The translations under genes were made by a program, and so were the position numbers. A stretch of DNA of 64,000 nucleotides from Pseudoalteromonas sp. Scap06. Lineage in GTDB: Bacteria; Pseudomonadota; Gammaproteobacteria; Enterobacterales; Alteromonadaceae. The stretch lies in NCBI RefSeq assembly GCF_013394165.1, contig NZ_CP041331.1:682001-746000 (forward strand), given 5' to 3'. Shown here in pieces: positions 56,117-64,000 of the stretch. Under the pieces are notes generated by a model. It saw nothing but the letters and a program-made list of their open reading frames with translations, made no database searches and was not told the DNA's origin. Each line of letters begins with the position of its first letter. Position 1 is the first letter of the stretch.

Positions 56117-57700
56117 ATGCAGCCAAACTTAAAGCAACTACACCAAAGCGCTATCAACAACTTAAACCAAGGCAATATTCAGCAAGCGCATAAAGCACTG
56201 GTTGAGCTGGTAACACAAAAACCAGACTTTGCTGATGGCTACTTTTTGCTCGCTATGGTTAATTTACAGGTTGGCCAAATTTACAAAGCGATAAAGCTAA
56301 TTGAAAAAGCATTAAGCTTTACCCAGTCTATTGAATATACAGCGCAACTTGCCAAGTGTTACGCTCTTACGGGCGACTTACAAAAAGCAAAAAACACCGC
56401 CCTCAGCGTTAAGATTGAACATATTAGTAAAGCACTTGATGCCGATACATTAGGCGTCGCGCTCACCCAAGCGGGTTTACATCAGCATGCTGCTGACTAC
56501 TTTACATGCGCGTTAAATTTAGCTGAGGCGAGTAACAGCAGCCAACCGCAGTTTTATTATAACTATGGAGTATGCGCTAAGTTTTTAGGCCAGTTTGATA
56601 AAGCACAGCACGCGTTTGAAAATGCCATTGCACTGAACCCGCTTCATCATCAAAGTCATTTTGCCTTAGCCGATTTAACTAAAGTCACCGAACATAATAA
56701 CCACATCACGCGATTAAAAAATGTATTTACACAGGTCAATCACCCCGACGCTAAACTACATATAGGTCATGCGCTAGCAAAAGAATATCAAGACTTAGGA
56801 GAGTTTTCAGCGGCCTTTAATGCATTACAACAAGGTAAAGCAGCTAAACTCGCTAATAAGGCGTTTGATAATCAAGCGTCTGAGGCTTTATTTGCACATA
56901 TAAACCAGCTCAGTGATAAATACAAAAACCAACAAACAGCTGGCAACCAAAGCAGTGAGCCAATTTTTGTGTTAGGTATGCCGCGCTCAGGCACCACATT
57001 AATTGAGCGCATTTTATCAAGCCACAGCGACGTACAATCGGCGGGCGAGCTGCAAGACTTTGGCCTAAGTGTAAAAAAACTTAGCCAAACGCACACGCCT
57101 CAAGTACTCGATAAAGACACCTTAAGCCAAGCTTACCAGCTTGATTTTACAAAACTTGGCAGCACTTACCTTGAAGCAACCCGTGTTGTAACCGGCAGTC
57201 ATAAACACTTTATTGATAAACTACCGTTTAACTTTTTTTATATTGATTTAATTACCAAAGCACTGCCAAACGCGAAAATAATTTGCCTACTTCGCGACCC
57301 CATGGACACCTGTATTGGTAACTATCGCCAGCTATTTACCATTAACAACCCCTACTACGCGTACTCGTTAGACTTACTCGACACCGCTAAATTTTACAGC
57401 CGTTTTTATAAACTGATGCAGCACTTTAGCGCCCTGCACAGCAATATTAAACTAGTAAAATACGAAGAACTCATCGCCGCACCAGAGCAAAAAATAAAAG
57501 AGTTAGTGAGCTATTGCGATTTAGACTGGCAACCACAGTGCCTTGATTTTCATTTAAACACCGCACCGGTATCAACCGCTAGCAAAATGCAAGTGCGCCA
57601 ACCGCTTAACAACAAGGCCATAGGCCGCTGGAAGAATTTTAAGCCACATACAGATGAAGCGCAGACTTATCTTTTAAAGCAAAATATCAGTTTTGAGTAA
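56117..57700 (+). CDS. TPR-sulfotransferase fusion
   Basis: 527 residues. The N-terminal half (about 1-265) carries TPR-like helical repeats such as ADGYFLLAMVNLQVGQIYKA and PQFYYNYGVCAKFLGQFDKA. The C-terminal half (about 270-520) is a sulfotransferase, with PAPS-binding loop PIFVLGMPRSGTTLIERIL and later LLRDPMDTCIGNY for the 3'-phosphate. It probably sulfates a cell-envelope or secreted acceptor, and its location after a TonB receptor is recurrent. The last 197 bases are repeated at 61141-61337 with about 89% identity by eye. Confidence 0.9.
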   Translation: MQPNLKQLHQSAINNLNQGNIQQAHKALVELVTQKPDFADGYFLLAMVNLQVGQIYKAIKLIEKALSFTQSIEYTAQLAKCYALTGDLQKAKNTALSVKIEHISKALDADTLGVALTQAGLHQHAADYFTCALNLAEASNSSQPQFYYNYGVCAKFLGQFDKAQHAFENAIALNPLHHQSHFALADLTKVTEHNNHITRLKNVFTQVNHPDAKLHIGHALAKEYQDLGEFSAAFNALQQGKAAKLANKAFDNQASEALFAHINQLSDKYKNQQTAGNQSSEPIFVLGMPRSGTTLIERILSSHSDVQSAGELQDFGLSVKKLSQTHTPQVLDKDTLSQAYQLDFTKLGSTYLEATRVVTGSHKHFIDKLPFNFFYIDLITKALPNAKIICLLRDPMDTCIGNYRQLFTINNPYYAYSLDLLDTAKFYSRFYKLMQHFSALHSNIKLVKYEELIAAPEQKIKELVSYCDLDWQPQCLDFHLNTAPVSTASKMQVRQPLNNKAIGRWKNFKPHTDEAQTYLLKQNISFE

Positions 57701-57800
57701 GGGTTTGTGGTTTGAAAGTTAAATGTATGAACTTAGAAATAGCTTGCTTTGTGCCAGAATAGCTCGAATAAGCAATGCGTCGCCCGACAAAGTAAAATAC

Positions 57801-57825
57801 CTTACCAATTATTATCAATTGTAAG
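57801..57825 (+). promoter_or_regulatory. Inverted repeat before the lipoprotein gene
   Basis: CTTACcAATT and AATTGTAAG flank ATTATC, with one unpaired base. It lies 95 bases before the lipoprotein start. It could be an operator for the adjacent response regulator; this is a guess from position and symmetry. Confidence 0.35.
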
Positions 57826-57919
57826 TGCTTTGCATACATTAGCGCGACAATTTCATGCTATTGTACTTGATGTCTTATCTTCATAATGGCCTCAATTAAC
57901 CAAGACGTGGAATCGCATT

Positions 57920-58951
57920 ATGAAAAATTTAGCACTTATAATCTCGATACTTATTACTGCACTTGCATTGCAAGCTTGCGGTAGCAGTTCAAAAAAAAAA
58001 ACTGAACCGACAACGACAACGGGTCCAACAACACCTGTAACCCCAGAAGCAATACATCATATTCAACCAGAAAATGTTGCTGAATATATTGATACCTTTA
58101 AACGTCAATTTGACGCATTAGAACTGCAAATTGACGGTGTAAATTATGACATCTCATTCGTTGATATAGATCAAGATGATAATCTGATTTTTGCTCAATA
58201 TGATAAAGGCTTTTTGTTTTTTGGCTTTGATTTTGAAGAAAATGATCCTATTGCATTTATCAGGGTAGTAGAGAGTGAACTGGAAGATATTAACGAGGCA
58301 CTTGCCGATGCTAATAATTATTTCTTTGGCAAGGACATTTCGGTATCACAAGATGATAACGAGAATGCAATATATGAGGGTAGTATTAGCCACCCTGAAA
58401 AAGGTGATTTTCCAATAAGAATGACTATTAATGAGTCTTTGATAGAAGGTGGCACTAGTACAGTTGAAGTATCTGGTACTCAAGCTCTGATAAATGGTGA
58501 CCTTGGCAGTCTAACATATGTACAGATCAGTGATTTAATTAATGACCATCCTGAAGTTGATACCTTGTTGCTTCAGGAAATTAGTGGCTCGGTAAATGAT
58601 GCTATTAATATGCACACAGGTAGATTGGTACGCAATGCCATGTTAACCACAATGGTTGAAGCAACTTCTGATATTAACTCTGGTGGTGTTGATTTATACG
58701 CTGCTGGTTTTAGAAGAGTATATACTGAAGGTGCAAAGCTTGGTGTTCATTCTTGGTGTTGTACAGACGGTAAACCAGCTAATGAACTTGGTAGAGATCA
58801 TGAAGGTCATGGTGCACAACTTACTTTCTTTCGAGAAATGTTAGGCAATGAGTTGGGTCCAGAGTTTTACTATTTTACCATTGAAGCGGCGCCTCATAAT
58901 ACGGTGCATGTGATGACAAAAGCTGAATTAGATAAATACTTGTTACCATAA
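57920..58951 (+). CDS. ClpP-fold (COG3904-like) serine-protease-like lipoprotein
   Basis: A 343-residue protein with a lipobox LQAC (Cys20), an acidic Thr-rich linker, a poorly conserved middle (about 45-190) and a C-terminal domain (about 195-340) resembling secreted ClpP/crotonase-fold proteins: GSVNDAINMHTGRLVRNA, SGGVDLYAAGFRRV, then EGAKLGVHSW. Ser254 in NSGG and His277 in GVHSW sit where the ClpP-like Ser and His would be. The Cys pair usual around the Ser is missing. No third catalytic residue is clear. It is a predicted lipid-anchored envelope protein next to a two-component system. Activity is unproven. Confidence 0.7.
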   Translation: MKNLALIISILITALALQACGSSSKKKTEPTTTTGPTTPVTPEAIHHIQPENVAEYIDTFKRQFDALELQIDGVNYDISFVDIDQDDNLIFAQYDKGFLFFGFDFEENDPIAFIRVVESELEDINEALADANNYFFGKDISVSQDDNENAIYEGSISHPEKGDFPIRMTINESLIEGGTSTVEVSGTQALINGDLGSLTYVQISDLINDHPEVDTLLLQEISGSVNDAINMHTGRLVRNAMLTTMVEATSDINSGGVDLYAAGFRRVYTEGAKLGVHSWCCTDGKPANELGRDHEGHGAQLTFFREMLGNELGPEFYYFTIEAAPHNTVHVMTKAELDKYLLP

Positions 58952-58973
58952 TTTATGGTATTTGAAGTGACTG

Positions 58974-59002
58974 AAAAGAGGCATTATTAGTGCCTCTTTT
59001 TT
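58974..59002 (+). terminator. Terminator after the lipoprotein gene
   Basis: AAAAGAGGCA pairs with TGCCTCTTTT across TTATTAG, followed by a T-run. The response regulator 54 bases beyond therefore needs its own promoter or read-through. Confidence 0.85.
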
Positions 59003-59055
59003 ATTTTTTTGCTATATTTTTACTAGTAACCTACTAAGTGAGCTATCTATCTTAA

Positions 59056-59787
59056 ATGTCGAATATCCAAACTATTATGCTGGTTGAAGATGATGATAAA
59101 TTAGCATCTTTACTGCACGACTACCTCTCAAATTTTGGATTCGATGTTGTAGTGGTTCACTCGGGCATTGACGCTGTCGAAAAAATACTTTCTATTCAGC
59201 CCTCACTGGTCGTGCTTGATTTAATGCTACCAGGCCTTGATGGTTTATCTGTTTGTCGTAAGGTTAGAAGTCAATTTTCTGGTCGAATATTGATGCTGAC
59301 TGCTAGTGGTGATGATATGGATCAGGTGGCGGCACTTGAAATCGGAGCCGATGATTTTGTTCAGAAGCCAATTCAGCCACGGGTACTGCTAGCACGAATA
59401 AAAAATTTATTACGACGAGATCAAGGCTCTACAGAAGCAACTACATCAGCTGAATTAAATCAAGCAAGTCGTTCAGATAAAGAAAAAGCTTTTGGCTCTT
59501 TGTGGTTGAATGAATCATTGCAACGCTGCAAATTAAATGATGAATTAGTACCCCTTACCCCATCTGAATTTTTACTGCTATGGCACTTAGTTAAGCATGC
59601 AGAACAAGTGTTAAGTCGTGAGGAACTGTTGCAATCGTTGAGAAATATTGAATATGACGGTTTAGATCGCTCGGTTGATAACAAAATAGCCCAAATAAGA
59701 AAAAAGCTTAAAGATGATGCTAATCGCCCACAAGGTGTAATAACGGTTAGGGGTAAAGGTTATATGTTTGTACCTGATTATTGGTAA
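59056..59787 (+). CDS. OmpR family response regulator
   Basis: A 243-residue regulator. The receiver (about 5-118) has Glu11, Asp12 and Asp13, the phosphoacceptor Asp55 in VVLDLMLPGLDG, and Lys in FVQKPIQP. The winged-helix output (about 145-240) has LTPSEFLLLWHLVKHAEQVL and SVDNKIAQIRKKLKDD. It closely resembles RstA. It precedes a RstB-like kinase by 81 bases. No ribosome site stands out. Confidence 0.92.
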   Translation: MSNIQTIMLVEDDDKLASLLHDYLSNFGFDVVVVHSGIDAVEKILSIQPSLVVLDLMLPGLDGLSVCRKVRSQFSGRILMLTASGDDMDQVAALEIGADDFVQKPIQPRVLLARIKNLLRRDQGSTEATTSAELNQASRSDKEKAFGSLWLNESLQRCKLNDELVPLTPSEFLLLWHLVKHAEQVLSREELLQSLRNIEYDGLDRSVDNKIAQIRKKLKDDANRPQGVITVRGKGYMFVPDYW

Positions 59788-59868
59788 TTGATATTCATAC
59801 AAACACATACAGAATAAGAGCATATTTCAGGCTAAACTACTTGCATAACATTTAATTGTGCGAACTTT

Positions 59869-61143
59869 ATGACCAGATTATTTATTTCTTTGTATTTAGG
59901 GCTATTAGCGACACTCTATATTTTTATGATTGCTGCCCATTTAATTAATACCTATCTCTATGTTGACATAGAAAACATTATAAAAGCTGAAAACTTTGCT
60001 GCAGAAATAACATTACTTGAAGAACTTGATAGTCATATAACTTTGCAACACAGACAAGAGCTTATTGATGTTATTGCTGATAAAAACCAAATCATAATCA
60101 GCCCGGTTCCATTTGCTAATATTCCCACTCATATTCAAAAGGCATTAGAAAACCAGCCAACATGGTTTGATGACGAAGAGTATGATTACTTCAAAGTCTT
60201 TTCACCTGCGCAGTATTACCAAATTGAAGAAGATGAAACACATCATTTGTTAGAAGTTGACGAAGCTGTTGGCGATGCTATTTTCATCGCACTAATTTGT
60301 TTTGTTGCTTCGGGGTGTTTTATTTGGTTATTTGGTCTACACCGGAAATTAAAACGTGTTGAGTCTACCCTTGTTGATATTAGCCAAGGTAACTTGACTG
60401 CACGCGCGTCGACCAAAAAACGTTTTCAGGTTGGGAGACTTAATACCTGTTTAAATGATATGGCAAAGCAGATGGAAGGCATTTTAGGTAGCCACAAACA
60501 GCTTACCCATGTTATTGCTCATGAATTTCGTTCTCCTTTATTTCGTATGCAAATGATCTTGGAAATGCTAGTAACTGCCAAAAACGACAATATGATGGCT
60601 CATGTAAAAGGACTGGAGGATGAAATCTTCTGTTTAGAGGATTTAGTGAAGGAACTGTTAAGTTATGCGAAAATGGAACGAGCAGAGCTTAATCTACAAC
60701 TTGAAGAAGTTAATATTGCTGATCTTTCACAATATTTACAGGAAAAGTTATTGATTGAATGTAAGGCAAGTCTTCAATGGAATAATCATATTTGTAATGA
60801 AATTAGCGTTTTACTTGATAAGTCGTTAACCGAACGCGCGATTACTAACCTTGTAAAAAATGCAGACAAATATGGTGAATCTGAAGTTTATGTTTGTATG
60901 GTTAAAATTGTTGACTCAATAGTCGTTTCTGTTGAAGATAATGGCAAAGGCATTCCACCTCAGCAGCAAGCCAATATTTTTGAACCTTTTTATCAAATCA
61001 ATGATGGTAATCAGAAAGCTGGTTTTGGGCTTGGATTAGCTATTGTGAAAGAAATTGCGCAGTTGCATGGGGGAAGTGTTGTTGTCAGCGACAGTAAATA
61101 TGGTGGCGCCAAGTTTGATCTAACTTTGCCAATTAAACACTAG
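59869..61143 (+). CDS. RstB/CpxA-like sensor histidine kinase
   Basis: 424 residues. TM1 is about 6-26, a short acidic periplasmic domain about 27-138 (with DDEEYDYFK and IEEDETHHLLEVDEA), TM2 about 139-160, HAMP about 161-213, HisKA with VIAHEFRSPLFRMQ and HATPase with NADKYG, EDNGKGIP and GFGLGLAIVKEI. It is the partner of the response regulator. Its TAG stop overlaps the start of the duplicated sulfotransferase segment, so the junction falls exactly at the gene end. Confidence 0.9.
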   Translation: MTRLFISLYLGLLATLYIFMIAAHLINTYLYVDIENIIKAENFAAEITLLEELDSHITLQHRQELIDVIADKNQIIISPVPFANIPTHIQKALENQPTWFDDEEYDYFKVFSPAQYYQIEEDETHHLLEVDEAVGDAIFIALICFVASGCFIWLFGLHRKLKRVESTLVDISQGNLTARASTKKRFQVGRLNTCLNDMAKQMEGILGSHKQLTHVIAHEFRSPLFRMQMILEMLVTAKNDNMMAHVKGLEDEIFCLEDLVKELLSYAKMERAELNLQLEEVNIADLSQYLQEKLLIECKASLQWNNHICNEISVLLDKSLTERAITNLVKNADKYGESEVYVCMVKIVDSIVVSVEDNGKGIPPQQQANIFEPFYQINDGNQKAGFGLGLAIVKEIAQLHGGSVVVSDSKYGGAKFDLTLPIKH

Positions 61144-61337
61144 TGAGCTATTGCGACTTAGATTGGCAACCACAGTGCCTTGATTTTCATTTAAACACTG
61201 CACCGGTATTAACCGCCAGCAAAATGCAAGTGCGTCAGCCGCTTAACAACAAGGCCATAGGCCGCTGGAAAAATTTTAAGCCTTATACCAATGAAGCCAA
61301 GGAGTACCTTTTAAAGCAAAGTATAACTATTGAGTAA
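61141..61337 (+). pseudogene. Orphan 3' fragment of TPR-sulfotransferase
   Basis: The 197 bases match 57504-57700 with no gaps and about 22 differences by eye. They encode SYCDLDWQPQCLDFHLNTAP and continue through QVRQPLNNKAIGRWKNFKP to the stop, with conservative changes near the end. There is no PAPS loop, TPR or start of its own. It is a gene remnant, not a functional gene. Confidence 0.88.
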
Positions 61338-61427
61338 AGAGTTGAGGTGCAGGAAGTAACGATCATTTTCTCAACCACTAAATACGGGGAATTTTAAAGT
61401 TTGAGATTAGTGTTTAATTTTCACCTA

Positions 61428-61453
61428 GGGTGGGCTGAGCGAAGCGAACCAAC
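61428..61453. repeat. REP-like unit
   Basis: GGGTGGGCTGAGCGAAGCG and AACCAAC resemble the GCGAAGC-centred unit of the repeat pair at 17702-17778. It lies just after the sulfotransferase fragment. Confidence 0.55.
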
Positions 61454-61473
61454 TAAAATACTCCCAACAAAAA

Positions 61474-61492
61474 ACGCTTTTCTATAAAGCGT
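61474..61492 (-). terminator. Terminator of the zinc-ribbon protein gene
   Basis: ACGCTTT and AAAGCGT pair around TCTAT. On the minus strand the stem runs into TTTTTT. It lies 33 bases after the stop of the gene at 61525. Confidence 0.75.
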
Positions 61493-61524
61493 ATAAGCCT
61501 AGACAAAACATTTCAAAATTTATC

Positions 61525-62001
61525 TTAAACCTCTTTTGTAGCGTCACTTTCATCACGAACTCTGATCAAGCGGGTTGATATAATAATTAACACACCACAC
61601 ACTATCCCCAAACCAATAGACTTACTTAATCCCAGTGTTCCTAAAACAGGTTTTATCATAAAATAATTAAAAATAACCATAGGTAAAAGCGCAATGAAAA
61701 ACACTTTTATATTAAAGGTTACTGCAAATGGTTTTTTGCATTGCGGGCACTCTCTTATCTTGCTCCAACTTTGTAAGGCTTTAGAAAAAAATCCAATTTT
61801 TTCTTCACAATGAGGACATTTATAAAATTGTGCATTCGCCTCAAAACCATCCTCTACTTCATGACTCGTTGTTGGGTTTTCAAGGCGATTATTTAACTCT
61901 TTCTTTAGTTCATTTGTTCTTTCAGGATACGCTTCTTGATCGATAGCACGTAATGACTCTTCTAGCTCTGAAATTGAATATTCTGAGTAATCTGGTTCCA
62001 T
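61525..62001 (-). CDS. Zinc-ribbon membrane protein, unknown
   Basis: A 158-residue protein. The N-terminus is acidic and helical (SISELEESLRAIDQEAYPER), followed by a zinc ribbon (YKCPHCEEKIGFF and RECPQCKKPF, two CPxC pairs) at about residues 60-90 and two membrane helices at about 98-145. It is not recognised. AAGGA lies about 9 bases before the ATG. It may belong with the small membrane gene upstream. Confidence 0.7.
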   Translation of the reverse strand: MEPDYSEYSISELEESLRAIDQEAYPERTNELKKELNNRLENPTTSHEVEDGFEANAQFYKCPHCEEKIGFFSKALQSWSKIRECPQCKKPFAVTFNIKVFFIALLPMVIFNYFMIKPVLGTLGLSKSIGLGIVCGVLIIISTRLIRVRDESDATKEV

Positions 62002-62059
62002 ACCTTTTTTTTCCTTGTTTAATAAAGCCCACTGAAGAATAGTTTCGTTAAAGTATCGC

Positions 62060-62476
62060 TCAAGAGGCGCTAGTCGACTGTTTATTATATAAATAAAATA
62101 AATGAAAAGTCGCTATAAAGGGTGCAATAATAATATATATAAAAATAAACTCTTGTGGTTTCATCGTACTAAATTCAGCCGTTGTTAAAACAACAGGACA
62201 AAAACTACAACCTAATAACAATCCAAGTTTCACAATGATAGGATGCTTTAATACCGTTAAATTTTTCATCGTTTTTATTAATGAATGTAGTGACCATAAA
62301 CCATATGCACCACCCAGCAAAAAATAGCCCAAAATAGGGTTTAATGTAAGTGAAAATACAACCCAACCAAATATACTATAAATCAAATAAAGCAATAACG
62401 TAGGTATAAAAACAAAAGCAGTATAAAGAGATATTATTTTTTGTAATTGAGAATTACTCATACGTCTTATAAACAT
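62060..62476 (-). CDS. Hypothetical membrane protein
   Basis: A 138-residue protein with four membrane segments and no recognisable motif. The start may be this ATG or Met6 (62461); neither has a convincing ribosome site. It lies 58 bases from the zinc-ribbon gene on the same strand. Confidence 0.55.
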   Translation of the reverse strand: MFIRRMSNSQLQKIISLYTAFVFIPTLLLYLIYSIFGWVVFSLTLNPILGYFLLGGAYGLWSLHSLIKTMKNLTVLKHPIIVKLGLLLGCSFCPVVLTTAEFSTMKPQEFIFIYIIIAPFIATFHLFYLYNKQSTSAS

Positions 62477-62509
62477 CCAAAACTGTATTAAATAACAGAT
62501 AATAGCTGG

Positions 62510-62854
62510 CTAAAGCATCGTGCGATTGCAATATGTCGCTTTTTCAAAATCACTAATATTCATTGCAATGTTAGAAATTTCAGGAAATAAAGCAACAAGC
62601 TTACTAACAATTGCTCGTGAGAGGTTCGCTTTTTGCTCTGTTGTTCTTCCTTGCATTATATGGGCAAACACATGAATAAAGTCTTCACGCTTATTCCCCA
62701 CAGAGAAAGTATTAAATGGATTTATTCTGACTTTTATATCACCTTCGTCGAATAAACCTGTAGCGTGAGCTACAAAATGAATTTGTTCAATAATGTATTC
62801 CTCATCATGTTCCCCAAAAACACTTTCAGAACAGTCCATTATAAAATGAGGCAT
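62510..62854 (-). CDS. 5-carboxymethyl-2-hydroxymuconate Delta-isomerase (CHMI)-like protein
   Basis: A 114-residue tautomerase-superfamily protein. MPHFIMDCSESVF begins with the family's Pro2, the likely general base, and DIKVRINPFNTFSVGNK and FIHVFAHIMQGRTTEQK are HpcD-like. There is no homoprotocatechuate pathway gene nearby, so the true substrate is uncertain. AAGGAG is about 7 bases before the ATG. Orphan copies of this family are common. Confidence 0.8.
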   Translation of the reverse strand: MPHFIMDCSESVFGEHDEEYIIEQIHFVAHATGLFDEGDIKVRINPFNTFSVGNKREDFIHVFAHIMQGRTTEQKANLSRAIVSKLVALFPEISNIAMNISDFEKATYCNRTML

Positions 62855-62903
62855 ATACTCTCCTTGATATTAATCGCTAATGTAAATATTTATTTAATAC
62901 AAC

Positions 62904-63413
62904 TTATATAAACATTTCGTGAGGGTTTAAAAAAAACATTCTTTTCCAACCCTGAGTCTGTGTTGTAGCTAACCAAGGAATTGGAATTATTGATAAGATT
63001 GAATAATGAATATGCGGTTGTTTTCCCTGGGCATTACCTGAATCTCCCAAAACACCAATAACTGAGCCAGTCTTAACAACAGTACCCGTTGTAACAGAGT
63101 AACTGTCCATATGCGCGTAATAGTGAATACGCCATTTAGGCCCTAATACTGCCACTACATTCCCGCCTTTTCGTGTTGTGCCCGTATAAATGACTAAGCC
63201 TTTGCTAGAAGAAAGTGTGGCAGTCCCTTTTTTACCAAATATATCAATCCCTTTATGGACCACAGAGCTTCCCCATGGCTCATACCAAAAAGTATTATGG
63301 TTCCAATCATTGGGTGTTGCACCCTCAACAGGAATAACAATGTCATCTGGTATGATCATACCTATAAAGAACACTGCGGTAAGTAGAACGAGTATAAATC
63401 TTAATTTTTTCAA
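62904..63413 (-). CDS. M23 family peptidase (LytM-like)
   Basis: About 169 residues starting at TTG 63413 (LKKLRFILVLLTAVFFIGM is the membrane/signal helix; AAGGA lies about 6 bases upstream). The zinc ligands of the family are present as SVVHKGIDIFGKKG (HxxxD) and KQPHIHYSIL (HxH). Peptidoglycan endopeptidase activity is expected in the periplasm. It is short and single-domain. A GTG 11 codons upstream is less likely. Confidence 0.87.
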   Translation of the reverse strand: MKKLRFILVLLTAVFFIGMIIPDDIVIPVEGATPNDWNHNTFWYEPWGSSVVHKGIDIFGKKGTATLSSSKGLVIYTGTTRKGGNVVAVLGPKWRIHYYAHMDSYSVTTGTVVKTGSVIGVLGDSGNAQGKQPHIHYSILSIIPIPWLATTQTQGWKRMFFLNPHEMFI

Positions 63414-63751
63414 TGAGCTATCCTTGGCACATATTAACTGAAACACTCCCTGTTAGTGTGTCTGCGTGGGAACTATTCATACAATGGGCTTTAGTTTATA
63501 AAGGGAAGGTTTTAATGCCCTAATTAGGCCACGTTAATAAAATGCGCTGCCCTAAGTCGTCCCTGCATTACTCAGCATATTTATTGCCTGATATTAAACC
63601 GAATTAAGCGCGTTAAATCAACACTCTAATTTCGACTATAAGTTAAGTTGAAGATGAGCGCCTCAATTAATACAAGGATAGCGTTGCATTCACCAGTTGA
63701 ACTCACAGCCATGAGCGGACTGTCGTAACCTTACGACTCTTGTTAAGTGCC
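63414..63751. other. Gene-free spacer with dispersed repeat
   Basis: No gene was found. It contains the second copy of the 37-base repeat (63683-63719) and a perfect 7-base hairpin (GTCGTAA/TTACGAC, 63722-63737) near the stop of the GFA gene, without a T-run. Confidence 0.45.
63683..63719 (+). repeat. 37-base dispersed repeat, copy 2
   Basis: Partner of 17850-17886, same orientation, about 29 of 37 positions identical and no gaps. Shared blocks are GTTGCAT, GTTGAACTCACAGC and AGCGGA. Confidence 0.5.
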
Positions 63752-64000
63752 CTATTGCTCAACATATTTAAAGGTATCAGCACCATCGAAAAACCTAACA
63801 TTAACAGACTTAAATAGCTCAGGAGTAGCCATTCTGGTGTTGATTGCGACCCTATTTGTACCGTCATCTCTTTTTTGTGTGTAGTGAGTCGTGCAACCAC
63901 AAAAAGTGCAAGAATGATATGAGCGAACTTTGCTACCCCACAAATGAACAGTAGCCTCTGATTTTACTTTAATATCAACTTGATCGACTGTGTAATAAGC
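63752..64000 (-). CDS. GFA family protein (glutathione-dependent formaldehyde-activating-like), C-terminal part
   Basis: The N-terminus is beyond the window. The visible 82 codons read in one frame from 64000, with KVRSYHSCTFCGCTTHY giving the C-x2-C-x-C zinc pattern of the GFA domain, then DTFKYVEQ at the C-terminus. The family binds two zinc ions; most members have unknown substrates. Confidence 0.8.
   Translation of the reverse strand, partial: AYYTVDQVDIKVKSEATVHLWGSKVRSYHSCTFCGCTTHYTQKRDDGTNRVAINTRMATPELFKSVNVRFFDGADTFKYVEQ

Noticed and set aside
61143..61337. A new small gene starting at GTG
   Set aside because: It is the 3' remnant of the sulfotransferase and has no start signals.
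1..64000. tRNA, rRNA or CRISPR loci
   Set aside because: No cloverleaf-like tRNA, rRNA segment or regularly spaced repeat array was seen by eye; a dedicated scan was not possible.

Overview
This is AT-rich chromosomal DNA from a marine gammaproteobacterium, most likely Pseudoalteromonas or a close relative in the Alteromonadales. The signs are a paired TonB-dependent receptor and TPR-sulfotransferase, a dense set of c-di-GMP and histidine-kinase genes, a heteromeric bacterioferritin, and ArsJ-type arsenic resistance. The genus is an inference from gene content. No rRNA, tRNA, CRISPR array or intact transposase gene was found.

Layout. 1-2 kb: DNA alkylation repair (Ada/AlkA-type fusion overlapping ogt) and a GNAT. 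2.2-7 kb: a CDF metal exporter, a Fur-box siderophore receptor, two bacterioferritin subunits and Bfd. 7-12 kb: an accessory island of quinone and electrophile stress genes (MdaB, DJ-1/PfpI, a frameshifted glyoxalase, a YgiN-like monooxygenase, an MDR reductase and a LysR regulator), bounded by direct repeats sharing 54 identical bases. 12-17.5 kb: a five-gene arsenic operon (ArsC-ArsR fusion, Acr3, CDKN3-like phosphatase, GAPDH, ArsJ) behind a long palindromic operator. 18-46.6 kb: a signalling stretch with two chemoreceptors, three GGDEF/EAL-type proteins, three hybrid histidine kinases and a substrate-binding protein. Between these lie a manganese-riboswitch-controlled UPF0016 exporter, a second CDF protein, a patatin and ahpC/ahpF. 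46.8-53.3 kb: small membrane proteins, a BMT5-like methyltransferase with a C-terminal zinc finger, a GMC oxidoreductase with a divergent AraC regulator, a Gfo/Idh/MocA oxidoreductase and RhtA. 53.6-61.3 kb: a TonB receptor and TPR-sulfotransferase, then a ClpP-fold lipoprotein with an OmpR/RstB-type two-component system, ending in a second, diverged copy of the sulfotransferase 3' end. 61.5-64 kb: small membrane proteins, a CHMI-like isomerase, an M23 peptidase and a partial GFA protein.

How the genes work together. The iron genes form an uptake-store-release set. In the bacterioferritin pair the ferroxidase site and the haem ligand are split between subunits. The arsenic operon combines arsenate reduction, arsenite export and the arseno-phosphoglycerate export route. 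The least explained parts are the ClpP-fold lipoprotein with its two-component system inside a sulfotransferase duplication, the BMT5-like zinc-finger protein, the phosphatase in the ars operon, and the repeat-bounded stress island.
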